Assembly: GCA_021521415.1 (NCBI GenBank)
Contig: JAIQDT010000172.1
Span: forward strand, 434,001 to 498,000
DNA: 64,000 nt
Direction of reading: 5' to 3'
Origin: Bidens hawaiensis
Taxonomy: Eukaryota; Streptophyta; Magnoliopsida; Asterales; Asteraceae
Shown one piece after another: positions 49,031-61,110 of this stretch (the first letter of the stretch is position 1; each line of letters opens with the position of its first letter). The position numbers and the translations under genes were made by a program. The notes under the pieces are model-generated. The model saw nothing but the letters and a program-made list of their open reading frames with translations, was not told where the DNA came from and did no database searches.

Positions 49031-52000
49031 TGACACTGGAGCTGATAGGAGTTTTGTGTCGAAAGCCTTTAGTCAACTCTTAGACTTAACTCCAACTCCG
49101 TTAGATGCTAAGTTTCCTGTTGAATTAGCTGACGGTAAGACTATAGTAACGACTCATGTACTTGTGGGATGCAAGTTAAAACTGTCAGGTCATGTCTTTG
49201 ACATCGACCTTATTCCTTTTACGCTTAGTAGTTTCGATGTCGTTGTCGGCATGGACTGGTTATCCGAGAATCGAGCGGAGATTATATGTCATGACAAGAT
49301 AGTTCACATTTCTACCCCTTCCGGCGAGATCATTTCGGTCCGAGGTGAGAGAAGCGGCATGACCACCAGCGTCATTTCCCTTATGAAGGCGCAGAAGTAC
49401 CTACGAAAGGGTCATCCGGCAGTTTTGGCGCAGATCATTGAGAAACCCACGGAGGAGAAACGAATTGGAGATATACCTGTGGTGCGAGACTTCCCGGAAG
49501 TTTCCCGGAGGATTTGCCCGGACTCCCTCCTGTACGACAAGTCGAGTTCCAAATCGAGTTGACACCCGGTGCAGCACCCATAGCACGAGCCCCGTATCGG
49601 CTCGCACCGGCGGAACTTCAGGAGTTGTCCACTCAGCTGCAAGATTTGTTGGATAAGGGTTTTATCCGACCTAGCTCATCGCCGTGGGGAGCCCCTGTCT
49701 TGTTTGTCCGAAAAAAGGACGGGACTTTCCGCATGTGCATCGATTACCGGGAGTTGAACAAGGTGACTGTCAAGAACCGTTATCCTTTACCCCGAATTGA
49801 TGATTTGTTTGACCAGCTTCAAGGATCGAGTTACTACTCGAAGATCGATCTGCGATCCGGTTACCACCAACTGAGAGTGCGCGAGGAAGATATTTCAAAG
49901 ACGGCTTTCAGAACACGGTATGGTCACTACGAGTTTTCGGTTATGCCTTTTGGCCTAACCAACGCACCAGCTGTATTTATGGATCTCATGAATCGAGTAT
50001 GCAAGGCGTACCTCGACAAGTTTGTGATTGTGTTCATTGACGATATTCTCGTCTACTCCAAGAACGAATCTGACCACGAAGAGCACTTAAGGGTAATTCT
50101 GGAATTGCTGAAGAAGGAACAACTGTATGCTAAACTCTCGAAATGTGAATTTTGGCTTCGCGAGGTTCACTTTTTAGGACATGTGATCAACGAGAATGGT
50201 ATCCATGTCGATCCCGATAAGGTAGAGGCCATCAAAAACTGGGAAGCACCTAAGACTCCGACTGAGGTGCGGCAATTCCTGGGACTGGCCGGCTACTACC
50301 GGCGTTTCATCGAGGGATTTTCAAAGATTGCTCAACCCCTCACCGCTTTGACTCACAAAGGCACTAAGTACAACTGGGGTGACGCGTAAGAATCCTCTTT
50401 TCAACTGTTGAAAACCAAACTTTGTAGCGCCCCTATTCTAGCCCTCCCCGAGGGAACGGAAAATTTTGAGGTACACTGTGACGCATCTATACAAGGTCTC
50501 GGTTGTGTGCTGATGCAACTCGAGAAGGTTATAGCCTACGCCTCCCGACAACTACGGGTTCACGAGAAGAACTACATGACCCATGATTTGGAACTTGGAG
50601 CTGTGGTGTTTGCTCTTAAGATATGGAGGCATTACTTGTACGGTACCAAGTTTACCATTTACACCGACCACACGAGTCTCCAACATATCTACGATCAGAA
50701 GGAGCTGAACATGCGACAGCGCCGTTGGGTCGAGCTGCTCAAAGATTACGATTGTGCCATCAAGTACCACCCTGGCAAGGCCAATGTAGTGGCCGACGCC
50801 CTCAGCAGAAAAGAAACAGATAAACCCAGACGAGTGCGAGCATTGCAACTAACGATTCATGCCAACTTGCCCGATCAGATTCGCGATGCGCAACTTGAAG
50901 CTTTGAAAGATGACAATCTTCCATCGGAACTCATGCGGAGCATGAACAAGCAACTTGAAACCAGATCGGACGGGGTCCGATATTTTGAGAACCGGATTTG
51001 GGTTCCACGATACGGAGGGTTGAAAACTCTAGTGATGGACGAAGCTCACAAATCCCGATATTCTATCCACCCTGGCTCAGATAAAATGTATCATGATTTA
51101 AAGGCACTTTACTGGTGGCCGAACATGAAAGCCGACATTGCCACCTACGTGAGCAAATGCTTGACTTGTGCCAGAGTCAAGATAGAATACCAGAAACCAT
51201 CTGGTCTACTACAACAACCGGAACTCCCAATGTGGAAATGGGAACATATCTCAATGGATTTTATCACGGGTTTACCAAAGACACCGACGGGATGCGATAC
51301 CATCTGGGTGATCGTTGACCGGTTGACTATGTCTGCACACTTCCTAGCAATTAAAGAAACGGACAAAATGGAAAGACTGACTCGCGTCTACATGAAGGAA
51401 GTAGTGTCTAGACACAGAGTGCCTGTCTCAATCATTTCTGATCGAGATTCTCGTTTCACTTCGCACTTTTGGAAGTCGCTGCAAAGCGCACTAGGCACCC
51501 GTCTTGATATGAGCACAGCATACCATCCTCAAACGGATGGGCAAAGTGAACGAACTATTCAGACCCTGGAGGATATGTTGCGTGCCTGCGTATTGGATTT
51601 CGGAAAAAGTTGGGAACCCCACTTACCCTTGGTAGAGTTTTCGTATAATAACAGCTACCACGCAAGTATTAAAGCAGCGCCGTTTGAAGCGCTGTACGGA
51701 CGGAAGTGTGGATCACCACTCTGTTGGGCGGATGTGGGTGACAGCCAAATCACTGGTCCAGAACTGGTACTCGAAACTTCGGAAAAGATTGTTCAAATCC
51801 GAAATCGCATGGCAGCAGCACGAGATCGCCAAAAGAGTTACGCCGACAAGCGCCGAAAACCCCTCGAATTTCAAGTGAATGATCGAGTGTTACTCAAAGT
51901 CTCACCTTGGAAAGGTGTGGTTCGCTTTGGGAAGCGAAACAAACTCAACCCACCATATGTTGGTCCGTACCGGATAACTGAGCGCATTGGTCCGGTGGCG

Positions 52001-52354
52001 TACCGACTGGACCTGCCAACGGAACTCAGTGGCGTACACAATGTATTCCACGTGTCCAATTTGAAGAAATGCCTGTCTGATGAAACCCAAGTAGTCCCTT
52101 TGGAGGAACTGCAAGTTGATGAACAGCTACGCTTCATTGAAGAACCAGTCGAAGTTTTGGATTGGGAAACCAAAACACTCAAGCACAGCAAGATTCCAAT
52201 CGTTAGGGTTCGATGGAACTCGAGACGTGGACCGGAGTTCACGTGGGAACGCGAGGATCAAATGATGAAAAAGTATCCTCACCTTTTTGAAGGGCTAACC
52301 AAACACAGAAAACCGCGAAACCCGGCAAACCGTCAGACATCACCGGAGGTATGA
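49031..52354 (+). pseudogene. pol: Gy-3 pol: protease, RT, RNase H, integrase, chromodomain; two breaks
   Basis: Protease DTGA is at 49032-49043. A one-base frameshift lies near 49500. RT follows from 49514 with FIDD at 50033-50044. A TAA at 50387-50389 interrupts the RT/RNase H link. Then 648 codons are open (50408-52354): RNase H ([14 protein letters not shown]), integrase zinc region (HPGSDKMY to CLTCARVK), acidic residues in [16 protein letters not shown] and [13 protein letters not shown], and the chromodomain at about 52130-52300. Only three defects in the whole gag-pol, in line with the ~99% LTR identity. Confidence 0.95.
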
Positions 52355-52486
52355 ATTAAATTTCGGGACGAAATTTCTTTCTACTAGGGGATGATATGAC
52401 AAACTAAAAATTTTTCTTACTTTTTCAGACACTCATCACGACTTGACTCAAATTTTCGGGACGAAAATTCTTTAACATGGGAATGA
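52355..52486 (+). other. Gy-3 3' untranslated part and polypurine tract (right)
   Basis: Copy of 43808-43939; tract TAACATGGGAATGA at 52473-52486. Confidence 0.75.
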
Positions 52487-55126
52487 TGTGACAATCGTCA
52501 ATTTCAGGTTAACTCCGTTAACTCAACTCCGTCAATTCAAACTTAAGATCACTAAATCTATAACGCATACTTCATTACATTTAAACTAGGGTTTAAATGA
52601 CGCTTAACACTTACTACATGTGTAGTCTTTCGGGATTTGCACCGAAACGCAAACGAGTTGACGCAAACGATTGATGAATAAACGAAAAACGTCAAAACAG
52701 TAATTATGTGATAATTATGTGTTAGACTTATGTGTTACGTGATAACATGGTTATGAACATTAACTCAAGATGTAAACTAGTTAGTTAAGTTAGAAAAACA
52801 ACAATTGAAAGTAGAGGGACTTGAGTGTAACTTGTGTGTTTATAAATAGATCATTAACAAGTAAACCCTAACTATTATTATTATAACCCCAACCTCGATC
52901 GGAACTCTCCCACCCCAAACCCTTGGCTGCCGTCGATTTTCACACACACATACATCAAGAAATCAAGCTTGTGATTGAAGAACTAGGTTCTAGGAAGGTA
53001 TAATTGATCATCCTATACATCTTTACTACTTGATTTTGATGTTTGTTGGGTTAATAACAAACCCTAGCAGCCGATTTCATGTATACATGTAATCAATATG
53101 ATTGTTGTTGATTGAGTAATGATTTGATAAGTAGAATTGATATTGTAACATGTTGATTGTTATGTCTTTGATTTGAGTTCAAACAAAAACCCTAATCTTG
53201 TATGCAATGTGTAATTGATGTGCATGGATGGTGTCTATGGAGTCTAGAGGGTTATATGAATGCATGATAGTTCATAGATTGTTAATATGTTGAGTTTGGA
53301 TACAAACAGTTTCTGGACAGAATGTGTTATTGATGTTTAAGTGACTGTAACGAAGTGTAAAGATGAAAATTGGTTGAGGTTATTGGTACTACAGTAAACT
53401 AGGTTGAGTCTAGTTTCTATAGAGTATAAATTTGTAATTTTTGGACAAGTAAAGGTTAACTTTTATGATTTTACAAAAACATTGTGCAAAGCTGAGCTGT
53501 TAGACCTGCTGTTAGGTTGTGTTGTAAATGTTATAGCTCATGAAATACGAGACCAATTGGGTTGGTTCCACTTCTGGAAGTTGACTTATTGAGTTAGGAA
53601 TCTAACCCAAGTGACCTTGCATTTATTGGATTTTTCGTTTAACGGGAATTGCAAATAACATTCTGTTGCGCATGAATTTGACTGTTATGAGTTTGCTGTA
53701 ATGATTTGATGATTGTGAGAAAATTTTGTGGAATAAAAATATAATTAAATATGTTCTGGAAACCTAAGACATATGTGCTTCTGTGATGATTTTTGGTAAA
53801 TTAATTGAGATGCTATGATCGGTGAAATAGTACAATCTTTCTAGTAGGATTTCTGTCTCGGTGAAACTAGCTGCTGAGTTGTGTAAAAAAATGCATGAAA
53901 CATGATACTTGCTATATAATTGTTTTGTTTTGACCAAAATGCCCTTGCGGGGAATAATTGCTAATTGATTGCCATGATTTGACCAAATTGCCCTCATGGG
54001 GAATAATGGCTAGTTAATTGTTATTTGTTGACCAAAATGCCCTTACGGGGAATAATTAATATTGATGTACTTTATGAATACATGACACGTATATGATTGC
54101 TTACACATGTAATGTGTCACAAAAACACTTGTTAAAGTCACACATGATTCATAAACGAAACACGAAACATGTTATGTGCATAGGTATTATGTGCCGGCTC
54201 TAGAGACTCGATAATATTCCGACACTTAGAAAAATCTCTTTATTGTTTTAGAACGCTAGAGAGAGTTTTTCGGTGACGCGCATCTTGGTGATTTAATTTG
54301 GGAAATTCTTCGCAAACAGTGAGTTTCACTTTCCCCTCTTTAAATTGTTTTCAAACGCTTTTCACTTGGGGGAGATAACATACTCCACAACGCATTTAAG
54401 ATTTTATTATAAATTATATATCACTTGTAAAGGCTAAGTGGCAAACGAAACATTTGAAGTCCTACACATCGAACCGGTTAATATTTTGAATAGCGAGTCA
54501 CTGTTGAGTAGTACTACTGGGTTTGACAAACCCCACCCAACGCTAAACTCGACTGGAGGTCGAGCGGGTGTAATTTTGGCTAACACGTACCATGGTCTGG
54601 AGGACCTGGTGACAAGGCACTTATTAAACGAGTCAGCTTCGGTGTCGAACACTTAGTAATACTTGTTGTATAGACTAGCTACCTATCGATATATAATTGA
54701 CATACACTATCTGGTAACGCAAAACGCTGTAACGCTGTAACGCAAAACGCTGTAACGCAAAACGCTGTAACGCTGTAACGCACAACGCTGAACGCAAACG
54801 CTGAACGCTTTATTTTTATTTAAACTTGTGAACTCACCAACCTTGTGTTGACACTTTTAGTATGTTATTCTCAGGTAGCCGAGGCGGGCGCGCGGTTTAG
54901 GAAAATGCATTGCTTGATAAACTTTTAACTATGCAAACTTACTGTTAACTGTTACCATTGGTTTTAAATCGTCCTGCTTGACGTAACATTGTTTCTATGG
55001 TTTTACGCTTCCGCACTTATTTTCATTTAAACGTTTTTATGGTTTGATTATAACTAATGATTCCGATCCTGTTAGTTCACACCCTCTGACGGTAAAACTC
55101 CGTTAGTGGATTTTGAGGGTGTGACA
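52487..55126 (+). repeat. Gy-3 LTR-2 (2640 bp)
   Basis: Same ends as LTR-1. I count about 20-25 differences by eye, one of them the AACGC array length. Confidence 0.94.
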
Positions 55127-55247
55127 AACGTAGATTCGATTGCGGTAGCCATCGTATCATCAATGCCACCGGCTCATTATCAGGAGTAATTTGGAGTAGA
55201 GCAAACATATTGTGCTTCTTCTCAAATGGATATGTTGGTTCTGTCAT
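55127..55247 (-). pseudogene. Co-4 extra ORF, first 40 codons
   Basis: ATG at 55245-55247 on the - strand opens MTEPTYPFEKKHNMFALLQI and is cut by Gy-3 at 55127. The 'FEKKHNM' start is the N-terminus I recall for the Asteraceae extra-ORF family. The protein resumes at about 43080 (QKIVITKQLIRASLQLNDA). Comparison with my memory of the family suggests roughly 40 residues are missing between the two, so the deletion at the Gy-3 left edge took some flank too. Confidence 0.7.
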
Positions 55248-55690
55248 AACTGTAAAACATCAAACAAAAACACATTCAAAGAAGAAATTAGTCATAAAGT
55301 TCACAACTTTTATATGTTTTAGGTTATAGTTTGAAAAAGAAAAGAAAGAATTTCTTTAAGAACCTATTCTTCGACATATTTTAAATCTACACAAAAAACC
55401 GAGAAATTAGTTAAAATGAAAATTAGCATCCCAATTCCGTGTAATCAGTGTCGAAAAATAGTCAACTGATGCTTACCGAGTCGAAATATGAGGGCTGACA
55501 AATTTAGGGCAGGGAATTAAGAACAACGTTTGAGATTCGGGAATGAGAGTAGCAGCAATAATGCAATAGTGGGAAGAGAGAGAAGTGAAATGTGAAAATT
55601 CTCTAAGTCCCTCTTTTTTAGCTTTTGAACGTGGGTTTTAAATGCATTTTGTCTTTTTGTGGGAAATAGCTGTCAAAATATCTTAGTAAA
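55248..55690 (-). other. Spacer before Co-4 extra ORF
   Basis: Non-coding. AT-rich, no repeat noticed. Confidence 0.5.
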
Positions 55691-56765
55691 TATCTTCCCA
55701 TTTTAAACCTTGCTCGATAAAGCATATTTTACAAACCTTGCTCAGAAATGTTTATTAACAAAGTTTGCTAGGTAATAGTTATTTACAAAGCTTGCTCGTT
55801 CCAGAATTTGTTCAGAAATCATAAAGTAATTAGAGATAATCCTAAGTAAATAAAATGAAGGAAGCTTACTCGAAATACAAGATTGCTCGAGAAATAAATC
55901 ACAAGTCAAATAATCAAGTATAAATCATCAAATAGGCAACCTTGCTAGGAATCAATAAGGATTCCAAAATAACAACTTAGAGACATTTCTAATTGTCAAC
56001 CTTGCTCGAATATCTGAACATCACAAATCTTGCCCGAAAATACTTAAAACAGTTATCAAATATTCATTCAGATCTACTTTACAGAAAAGTATGCCCGAAA
56101 AAATTTAAGAATGCAAAGTGTGCTAGAGAAGACTTGTTATCCTTTGATATACAAGTGTGCTCTAAACACAAAGTGTACCCAAAAAGTAGAGTTTGCTAGA
56201 TATTTTCTAAAATTACCAAGTATGTTGGGAGAACATTTGGAATGATTTGCCAATTTCCAAGTGTGCCCGAAACATAAAGTGTGCCCGGTAAATAATGTTT
56301 GCCCGAAAACACTTGTAATTTCATAGAATCACACTGAACATCATGAACTATGCTAGACAAAGACTCCTAACGACTAAAACGACCAAGTTTACTCGAAACA
56401 AATATTTAGAGCATATTTATACAAGTATCACATAATCATCAAGTATGCTAGATAAAACAACCTTCTGAACATCCAAATTTATTTGAAAGTTTAGAAATAT
56501 CAGAGTGTACCTGATAATACATGAATGATTCATTTAAGCACCAAAAATCACAAAGCTTGATCGACTGATTTTAAACAGTCAACCAAAGCACCTAAGTTTG
56601 CTAGAATTGTTTGAACACATTAAAGCTTGCTAGAATGGTTCAAAAACATCAGAGCTTGCTAGATTTGATCAAAAACATCAAAGCTTGTTAGAATAACTTC
56701 AAAAATATCGAAGCTTTCTAGAATTGATCAAAAACATCAAAGCTTGCTAGGAAAACATATTAAGA
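55691..56765. repeat. Array of CTTGCTAGA/GTGTGCCCGAAA words in Co-4
   Basis: About 29 copies by eye of a loose word (CTTGCTAGAA, CTTGCTCGAA, TGTGCCCGAAA) at 20-60 bp spacing, no fixed period. The same words fill 37950-38290 and 60230-60550 in the LTRs, in the part that begins the LTR on the - strand. The array lies 0.45-1.5 kb upstream of the extra ORF. Confidence 0.7.
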
Positions 56766-56922
56766 CATATTCAAGGTTAAAATGCAACACTTTTTGACAT
56801 AAACCATATTTGAAACAGTTTTAATCATTGAGATACAAAGATTAAGAGCAAATGGTGCATAATGAGATCAAATTTCAGTCTTAATTCCTTCCAAACCATT
56901 TTTTTCTTTTTGTGAAAAGATC

Positions 56923-59134
56923 TCAACATGGGATCATATTGATTAAGTCGCTTGGTTTTCCCTTTCTTTTGTTCTTGAAACCATCATCACTTGAACATTG
57001 AATACTTGAATCACTCAACTCATCCATATTCAAACAATCTTCATCAAAGTCTTCTTCGAAAACTTGAATACCAACATTCTTTTCTTCTCTCACTTCTTTC
57101 TTCACCACAAACTCTCCATTTTCATCAACTTCTACCAACTTATAATTTCAAGGAATTCTTCCTTATCCTTGAATACATCTCTGAATTGATTAAGGTATGC
57201 CTCTCTTTTCTCCTTATCAACTTTCAATAAGTAATTGTCATTGAAAGGTGGAGGAAGTACCTTGTGTCTATCTTCCTCCTTAATTTTGTTAAGAATCCCA
57301 CATATGTTTCCTGTTGAGACAAGATTTTTCAAGAAGTCATTCTCAACCTAGAGTGTGGTATTCTTCACTTTCTCGTCAATAACCATTTTCTTCAACCCAT
57401 CAATCTTAGTCACATACCTAGACTATTTTCTATAACTGTCCATGCAGTCTTGCTCAAGACTTTTGATCCTTTCCTCATAGGTCAAATCACTTGATCCATA
57501 CACATTAATCATACCCTGCTTCTTAAAGCATTAACTTTGAAGCTTCCCTACTGTCATTTTCAGTGATTCAATCATATCAAGTAATTAAGTTTTGAGTCTG
57601 AATGTACCTGAGATATTGAGGATTCAGCTTCATTCTCAATTTTGGCCATAAGTGCAACATTGGCTTTACTTATATCTTCAGCATGATTGCTCTAATCAAA
57701 TTCTCCATCTTGTTGATGTGCAGCCAATGCAACATTGCCTTCGTTCCTTGGTTGATTGTTGACATTAATTATGTTGTTCGTAGGAACTTGTGGGAGGTTA
57801 TGATTTTTGTTTCTTTCATAATTATGGTTTTAAAGTACAACTTGTTGGTGATTTTGTGGTCGTTGGTTGTTGTAATTGTTGTTGAAGTTGTTGTTGTTGT
57901 TTAAATTTCTTTGATGGCCTTGCTGGTATTGATACTGGTTTCTTGGTTGGTTGTTATGAAATTGCCTAGGTTGATTGCATTCCCTAGCAAAGTGACCAGG
58001 TAACTAACAGTTGTAGCATATAGCCTTGGATTTATCAAATCCAATTCTATCATTGGGTCCTAACAACAATGATCTCCCAGTTCAGTTGTAGAGTCTTTTG
58101 TTTCTTAATGCTAGCATAGCAGCTTGCCACTTTAAGTCCATGTCCTCCAGGTCATCAGCATCTATTTTCTCAAGGTCCTCTTGTACAACACTGGTTTGGA
58201 TCAAGTTCTTAGCAATAAAAGCATTGTAAGACTCTGTAAACATTAAGAATAATGCCTGATATTTACTTCCTTGGTTGGCATCTCCATCACCATATGGAGT
58301 ATGTCAACTGGCCGTTGAAAATGTGTCTTGATCATCAATCAATTGGAAATTGAATCTGGATTTTCCGCCTTAATTGTTTATGTTGCCAGCAACAAAACCC
58401 CTTGGTGTGTCGCCACCATATTCACTAGGTTCTTCAATAATTGGAATTTGTTATTGATTCTTTGTGGACAAGTTTCCCATTGGTGCAATGAGTGCATTGG
58501 TCACTTGTAAACAGGGTTTGTCTTCCTTGATTATTTAATTTCCAATCATCTTTATCTCTGCTTCTTGCAAGAAGCATGTCACATCATCAAGCCTAAGTGC
58601 ATCAAAGTTTGGTTTCTTCCTAATGAATTTGCTGGCAGTATACCATTCTTTTGATAAAGATGATAGAAACTTTGTATTCAAATCAGAATCAGTGACTACA
58701 TAATTAGTTGTCATGATTTCATTGACAATGGTCAGGAATCTTTCCAATACAGAATTTAGTCTTTCATCATCTTTATACTTGAATCGTTCAAGTTGTTGCT
58801 TCAGCCTTTCTTTCTTGATATTCTTCAGTTCTGTATTGCCTTCAAACATCTCTAATAAAGCACCATACATAGCTTTAGAAGTTGTATGGTGAGCAACCTT
58901 TGTCAGATGCTCCCATGATAAGCCCAACTTCAGCATGGCTAAGGCTCTGTCATCAACCTTTTTCATTCTAGCTTCAACATCCGGGTTGTTATTTGTTCCA
59001 TCTGCCAAATAGGGTCCAGTTTTGATAGAGTGCCACATCTCTACATTGTTATAGCACATTACGGCTTCAAGCAGCACTTTCCATTTGATAAAGTTTTTAT
59101 GTCCATACAATCTGGGAATTTTGTTAGTAGACAC
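56923..59134 (-). pseudogene. gag: Co-4 gag (UBN2 type)
   Basis: Open from 59134 for 199 codons: MSTNKIPRLYGHKNFIKWKV, then MYGALLEMFEGNTELKNIKK and LERFLTIVNEIMTTNYVVTD, standard copia Gag. After several frame changes there is an Asn/Gln-rich stretch and a knuckle at 57977-58018, CYNC, one stop, then LPGHFAREC. Pieces 57332-57132 and 57138-56923 code a charged C-terminal region. In a full copia element protease would follow; here the sequence turns non-coding. Confidence 0.82.
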
Positions 59135-59492
59135 TTCTGGCTCGTCATATCCAGATATTTTTTTTGGTATTTTATAAGATATTTTTGAATAATAAAGAAA
59201 AACTTAACAAATAATTTAATAAAAATTCAAATACTCTTTTGAAAATAACCAGATCTGTGGATGAAATCCTCAAATCTGATATATCCGCACATATTAGAGA
59301 AAGATTAATAACAAAGAATTGAAGATCTAAGTGAGAAAACACTTTTAAACGTCAAACCAATTGTAGATCTGAGAAATGAAAAACAGGACAGCTGACGTCA
59401 CTAATCAATGAAACAATAGTCAGCTGACGTCATTCATCGTCTTTAAATCAGCAATCAATCAGCAACATTTCTTTACCAAATTAGCGAAACGA
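59135..59492 (-). other. Co-4 leader
   Basis: About 360 bp between primer site and gag start. A 12-bp GTCAGCTGACGTCA-like word occurs twice (59390, 59430 region). Confidence 0.5.
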
Positions 59493-59504
59493 GCTTTGAT
59501 ACCA
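59493..59504 (-). other. Co-4 primer-binding site
   Basis: TGGTATCAAAGC on the - strand, 2 bp from the LTR; one base off the usual tRNA-Met complement. Confidence 0.82.
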
Positions 59505-59506
59505 AT

Positions 59507-60615
59507 TGTCGGTCCCGATTATATCGCTCAATCACTATGTCGTAACCCACACATTAAGTGTCGACAAAAGGTTCACGACTTGCTAATTTAGGAAAGAACA
59601 ATAGAGTATTAATGGCGGAAACACTAACAAACTAAATGTTGCTTTCTAGTCAAAAAGGTAATAAACACACACTGTAACTCAAAATATTTCTATTAGTAAA
59701 AAATGTTAGAAACAATATGAAATCAATTAGGGTTTCAGAATGGAATGTTTGGATTTTGGGCAGATTTCCGTACAGGAATATGTCAGTCGTCAAAATCACG
59801 ATCAGGTGTAAGGTCTAGATGTGTCATAGGTGTGCCCTAAAATATTCCTTTATAGGCCTGCCCAGGCACCTGACATTCCTTCAAGAAACCCTAATGATAG
59901 TAACATAACATATTCAATCATATTACAAAAGATTCTAAGTGTTAACATGTCTTCGGGGAAGCTTTGCAGCTTTTGTTTTCTACGAGCAGACCGGGTAACC
60001 AAAGTGTGTTGGGGAACAGTTCTCCGGGAAGACTTTACTTAGAATATTTTCCTAGAAATATATTTACCTAGCAGACTTCAATCCTCTTGACCATAGCAAA
60101 CTTTGCTCGCTATAGTCCTACGAGCAAACTTGTTCTTCAGGAATCCCTTAAACTCTTTGATAATAATAACTTATTGAACAAACCAAAGTGTTATGGTTAC
60201 ACTGTAGCTTGTGCTGGTGACACTATAGCTTGCTCTGAGTTGAACCTTGCTAGAATAAGTCCTTAAGATATTTCTTTATTAACATCCTTCAAGCTTTCTA
60301 GGACCACTGATTATTAAGAATACACCTTGCTAGATCTTCCAACAGACTTGGTATCATCTTGGGTTAGCCAAGGGTTTGCTCGGAAACAAACCTTGCTTGA
60401 CTTGAAGAACAACCTTTCTAGACAAAGTGAAGTGTGCTCGAACTTACACTTAAGATGACTTTAAAAAGATAACCTTTCCCGGAAGGCAAAATAACTTGCT
60501 AGACTTAAGTAAAAGCTTGTTGGGAGCCCTAAGTTTGCTCGGTTTCCATACTTAGCCATTTTCAGAGAGGTTGAGAAGATTCCAATATTCATTATGTCTT
60601 TTCCTTATCTCAACA
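59507..60615 (-). repeat. Co-4 5' LTR (1109 bp)
   Basis: TGTCGGTCCCG to TCTCAACA. TATAAAGG box at 59847-59854 on the - strand. Followed by CATTG at 60616-60620. Confidence 0.88.
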
Positions 60616-60620
60616 CATTG

Positions 60621-61105
60621 TGAACATTCATATAAAACTTGTTGTAAACTGATAATAACACAGATCTTCAGGAACTCTTAAAATAAGCAATATACTCTTA
60701 AATATCATACGTATCTCTTGATCAGACATTTGTGTGCTTATAAGTAAATCACAAAGAGCAGAAATAACCTAGATCATCTTTTTCCTACAAGTTATATACC
60801 ATCTTGCAACAAACAAGGTACAAATAGCAAAATACATCAATGAAAACCTAGCAGCAAAATAATCCAAATGTTTACCTAATTTAAACCCAAGCACAAAAAT
60901 GAACCAACAGATATTAACATACCACTGTACCATAAAAGGAGCGGAGAAGGAGCAGAAGCATATAGAGAAACAGTCATCATCCAGAGGTCCTTCACCGGCG
61001 ATCAAACTTGTTCTATCTTAGTCTGAAACTAATAGACTGCAACTTCTAAATGAAATTAGTTCAACTTCTAAGTGAATTCAATGAATTGAAGACAATTGAT
61101 TACCT
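60621..61105. other. CA-1 interior, no gene seen
   Basis: AT-rich, no repeat or motif recognised. A short - strand ORF (61005-60769) has hydrophobic stretches only. Confidence 0.45.
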
Positions 61106-61110
61106 TCCTT

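Larger units (their letters stand above)
43104..55126 (+). mobile_element. Gy-3: Ty3/gypsy chromovirus, 5'-truncated tandem form
   Basis: Left to right: the last ~835 bp of an internal region (43104-43939), LTR-1 (43940-46603), a full internal region (46604-52486) and LTR-2 (52487-55126). The first 835 bp match 51650-52486 with about four differences. The 5' LTR of the left unit and most of its internal part are gone. The full unit has an ORF upstream of gag, gag, and pol with chromodomain. LTRs are about 99% identical, the youngest pair here. Confidence 0.92.
37264..60615 (-). mobile_element. Co-4: copia-type element with gag and a long extra ORF, no pol
   Basis: LTRs at 37264-38347 and 59507-60615 enclose, on the - strand, a tRNA-Met-type primer site, a copia-type gag (59134-56923), a motif-rich spacer, and a long extra ORF starting at 55247 and continuing at 43103-38566 beyond the Gy-3 insert. 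No protease, integrase, RT or RNase H motif is visible, so it depended on another element. LTRs differ by about 7-8% in the 270 bp I compared. Confidence 0.85.

Noticed and set aside
55691..56765. CRISPR-like array
   Set aside because: Words are short, degenerate and unevenly spaced, and the setting is a plant retrotransposon.
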